6,977 nt of DNA from Candidatus Saccharimonadota bacterium. Lineage in GTDB: Bacteria > Patescibacteriota > Saccharimonadia > Saccharimonadales > Saccharimonadaceae. The DNA is taken from positions 1 through 6,977 of the forward strand of contig JAFWHP010000001.1 in assembly GCA_017515125.1 (NCBI GenBank). The letters run 5' to 3'. Positions 4,619 to 6,977 of this stretch are shown here, piece after piece (the stretch's first letter is position 1; every line of letters begins with the position of its first letter). The notes under the pieces are model-generated. The model was not told the origin of the DNA, made no database searches, and saw nothing but the letters and a program-made list of their open reading frames with translations. Position numbers and translations under genes: made by a program.

Positions 4619-6838
4619 TCACTGCGCTAACGCATCGAATTCGTCGAGGGAGGAGATGAGGACGTCGCGGGGTTTATTGCCGTTTTGGGGACCGATAACA
4701 CCGATTTCCTCGAGCCAAATAGCAAGACCGGAAACAAAGCCATGGCCCTTACCGAGGTAAGTTTGGAGCATGGCGGTAGAGAATTTACCTTTATTCAGAG
4801 TAATCTCGACAGCTTTGCGGACGACTGGGTCGGAGGGGTCAAATTTACGACCGAGGCCGCCAACCTCGCCGGCGTCGGAGGACATACCTTTAATTGCGAC
4901 TGGCTGCGCAATAACTTCGTCATTATACTCTGGTGGTCGTTGGGCGCGGAGAAAATCAGTAACATTATTAATATCTTTATCGGAGGCCCAGGCACCCTGA
5001 ATACGGCGAGGCTTGCCCATCATTTCGGTAGTAAGCATCAACATGTCGCCTTTGCCGAGAAGTTTCTCGGCACCACCCTGATCGAGCATGATACGAGAGT
5101 CCATTTGAGAGCCGACTGCGAAAGCGATACGAGATGGGACGTTGGCTTTGATAAGGCCAGTAATGACCTTAACTTCTGGACGCTGAGTAGCGAGGACAAG
5201 ATGGATACCAGCAGCACGACCCTTCTGAGCAATGCGGACAATAAGAACTTCGAGGTCTTTCCCTGCCATCATCATAAGGTCGGCCATTTCATCAATAACT
5301 ATCACGATATAAGGCATCTTCCCTTCTTTTTCGGGGTCTTTGTCTTTTTCCATTTTAGCGTTATAATCGGCAATATTCTTGACTTTTTCGTTCGCCATTT
5401 GAGTATAGCGGCGCTCCATTTCGCCAACGGCCCATTTCATAGCACTGAGGGCTTTTTCGGTGCTAGTAATAATCGGGGTAAGGAGATGCGGAATATCCTC
5501 GTACTGTGCCATTTCGACCTGCTTGGGGTCGACGATAATGAGTTTCATGTCGCTCGGGGCGTTACGATATAACAATGAGCTGATTAGGGTATTCGTCATG
5601 ACGGATTTACCAGAACCAGTCGTACCAGCAATCAAGAGGTGGCGCATATCGGCGAGGTCGGCGACGACGGATTTACCAGAAATGTCTTTCCCTACTACGA
5701 AGGTAAGCGGACCCTTGGCTTTTTTCCATTCGGGCGATTCGAGAACGCCACGCATGCGAACGTCGGCAGAACGGGCGTTTGGGATTTCGACACCGACAGA
5801 GCGAGTGCCAGGAATCGGGGCTTCAATACGAATCTTATCGACGGCAAGATTAAGCGCTAGCTCTTTGTCGCGGGCGAGGATTTTGGACAGATTAACACCA
5901 GCGGGTGGTTTCATAGTATATTGAGTAACGCGTGGACCGACATTGGCACCTTCCATTTCGACGTCAATGCCAAACTCCGAAAGAGTGGACTTAATAATGT
6001 AGGCGTTTTGCTGGATATTACCAGCATCAGCGGGAGATTGTTTTTTCTCGAGGAGATCGGTTGATGGCATCTTCCAGTCGGGATCGCTGACAGCGACCAA
6101 AGCGGTAGGCTCCTTCGGGGCCTCGACTGGCTCCTTTGTTGGAGTCTTGATGGCGGATTTGTGGAGAAGGCGAGATTTGACAGGGGCGGGGCTAGCAGCC
6201 GGCTCAGAGGCACCTAGGCCAGAATTAACTTTAATCTCGAGCTGGCCGAGTTTTTTACCCTTTTTCGAGGTAATTTCTGCGGAGTCGTCGGTGTCAGCAG
6301 CTCTTTGGCGTTTACCGAGGTTTTTCGTGCCCTTGAAGAAAGTGACTGGGGAGAGTTGAAGAATAAAGAGAGAGGTAATGAATATTAATACAATATATAT
6401 AACGATAACGAAAGCTTGGTCGAGGGCTTGAGTCATGATGCCGTTTAGCCAATTACCGAGCGAGCCGCCGAAATTCCAGATAGCGCCGACACCGGAAAGC
6501 CAAATCAGCATTAGGATACTAGCGACATAGATGGCGACAGAAATCCGGTTGTTCTCGGAGCGGAAAATTTTTACTGCGATATAGACAAGGATGGCGGGGA
6601 TAAAATAAGTTGCGAGGCCAAGAGTTTTAATGACTGTATCGTGGATGGTATTTAGAACGGAGCCGCCATGGCCGAACCAAGTAATTACGAAAAAAAGAGC
6701 AAGAGCAATCATTAAGACTGCGGAGATTTGACGCCAAAAACCGCCCGGAAGCTCGTGTTCGACTGGCGCCTCCTTTTTCGCGGAGGGACGCCTGGTGGTT
6801 GCGCGTTTTTTGGTGGTTTTTCTTTTCTTCGTTGCCAT
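4619..6838 (-). CDS. ftsK: DNA translocase FtsK/SpoIIIE
   Basis: This 739-residue septal DNA pump clears chromosome ends through the closing division septum and usually prompts XerCD dimer resolution. The N-terminus is Lys/Arg-rich (1-22), followed by four membrane helices (about 35-55, 73-92, 99-118, 142-161) and a low-complexity linker (about 165-270). The alpha/beta motor has Walker A GTTGSGKS (405-412), DPKQVE (437-442), Walker B IVIVIDEMAD (511-520) with D516 and E517, and RAAGIHLVLATQRP (541-554). The C-terminal gamma winged helix (about 668-728) has KFSTAMLQTYLGKGHGFVS and a NGNKPRDVLI end, the part that reads polar DNA motifs. All domains are present at the length usual for compact FtsK proteins. 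The start at 6838 gives the typical basic N-terminus. No Shine-Dalgarno is present, because the promoter almost abuts the ATG. It is a single-gene unit here. Confidence 0.97.
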   Translation of the reverse strand: MATKKRKTTKKRATTRRPSAKKEAPVEHELPGGFWRQISAVLMIALALFFVITWFGHGGSVLNTIHDTVIKTLGLATYFIPAILVYIAVKIFRSENNRISVAIYVASILMLIWLSGVGAIWNFGGSLGNWLNGIMTQALDQAFVIVIYIVLIFITSLFILQLSPVTFFKGTKNLGKRQRAADTDDSAEITSKKGKKLGQLEIKVNSGLGASEPAASPAPVKSRLLHKSAIKTPTKEPVEAPKEPTALVAVSDPDWKMPSTDLLEKKQSPADAGNIQQNAYIIKSTLSEFGIDVEMEGANVGPRVTQYTMKPPAGVNLSKILARDKELALNLAVDKIRIEAPIPGTRSVGVEIPNARSADVRMRGVLESPEWKKAKGPLTFVVGKDISGKSVVADLADMRHLLIAGTTGSGKSVMTNTLISSLLYRNAPSDMKLIIVDPKQVEMAQYEDIPHLLTPIITSTEKALSAMKWAVGEMERRYTQMANEKVKNIADYNAKMEKDKDPEKEGKMPYIVIVIDEMADLMMMAGKDLEVLIVRIAQKGRAAGIHLVLATQRPEVKVITGLIKANVPSRIAFAVGSQMDSRIMLDQGGAEKLLGKGDMLMLTTEMMGKPRRIQGAWASDKDINNVTDFLRAQRPPEYNDEVIAQPVAIKGMSSDAGEVGGLGRKFDPSDPVVRKAVEITLNKGKFSTAMLQTYLGKGHGFVSGLAIWLEEIGVIGPQNGNKPRDVLISSLDEFDALAQ

Positions 6839-6876
6839 ATGCTATATATTATAGCACACTTTCTAGATAAGCACAA
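6839..6876 (-). promoter_or_regulatory. ftsK promoter, probably leaderless, within a small palindrome
   Basis: On the minus strand there is an extended -10, TGCTATAAT (6848-6856), with TTGTGC (6871-6876) at -35 and a 17-nt spacer. The -10 ends only 9 nt before the ATG, so the start falls about 2-3 nt before the coding sequence. GCTATA-ATA-TATAGC (6841-6855) is a perfect inverted repeat covering the -10 and start site, and could be an operator. Confidence 0.65.
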
Positions 6877-6926
6877 GGGGGATGACCTACTGTCCGGTCG
6901 AACCACCGGTTCTCATCCTGCCTACT

Positions 6927-6966
6927 CATAGAAAATACCCAAGCTGATGCTTGGATATTTTCTATG
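6927..6966. terminator. Long symmetrical hairpin, bidirectional terminator
   Basis: CATAGAAAATA, one mismatch and CCAAGC (6927-6944) pair with GCTTGG and TATTTTCTATG (6949-6966) around loop TGAT, 17 bp in all. The GC core flanked by A-rich and T-rich arms would give an ATATTTTCT tail on either strand. It lies upstream of the ftsK promoter and probably closes a gene beyond the right edge. The 50 nt between it and the promoter show nothing I recognise. Confidence 0.6.
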
Positions 6967-6977
6967 GCTAGGCTGGC

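Noticed and set aside
4685..5572. Long + strand open frame of 295 codons
   Set aside because: It lies wholly antisense to the motor and gamma domains of ftsK, which match the family throughout. It has no Shine-Dalgarno and no recognisable motif.
1..6977. CRISPR array or defence system
   Set aside because: No regularly spaced repeats with unique spacers and no cas-like or defence-like protein was found on either strand.

Overview
The window reads as a gene-sparse stretch of a small, AT-leaning bacterial chromosome. The best guess is Candidatus Saccharibacteria (TM7) or a related Patescibacteria lineage. That rests mainly on the large surface protein at 2095-4167, which has a short N-terminal membrane anchor, one InlB-type repeat and a C-terminal FISUMP (Fibrobacter succinogenes major paralogous) domain, an architecture I associate with that group. 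FtsK and the tRNA are universal and do not settle it. Standard stop codons (TAA, TGA) fit all three main genes.

Layout: the + strand carries only the last 34 codons of a DDE transposase at the left edge (2-106). Everything else recognisable is on the minus strand. Reading from high to low coordinates: a bidirectional-looking terminator (6927-6966); ftsK (6838-4619), whose promoter lies so close that the mRNA should be leaderless; three hairpins behind its stop, including a 26-bp perfect palindrome; a 277-nt spacer with four TTCGTG motifs; an extended -10 promoter (4348-4356) that starts a long structured RNA (4341 to about 4201) ending in an intrinsic terminator; the FISUMP surface protein (4167-2095); a 244-bp imperfect palindrome (1801-2044); a consensus promoter, TTGACA-17-TATCAT, driving a small RNA of about 73 nt (1746-1674) with its own terminator; about 400 nt without a convincing gene; a DUF362 protein (1210-323); and tRNA-Val(UAC) (298-222) with its own promoter and terminator.

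The most unusual feature is the amount of RNA or DNA secondary structure around the FISUMP gene. It has a structured leader with a terminator before the start codon, a 16-bp perfect inverted repeat inside the 5' coding region, and a giant palindrome after the stop, followed by a separate small RNA. Together these suggest a surface protein under heavy RNA-level control. A second, more speculative reading is that its C-terminus is the variable region of a diversity-generating retroelement whose template and reverse transcriptase lie outside the window.

The genes do not form an obvious pathway. FtsK moves DNA at division, the FISUMP protein is probably exposed at the cell surface, and DUF362 is of unknown function. 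Each transcription unit seems to have its own promoter.
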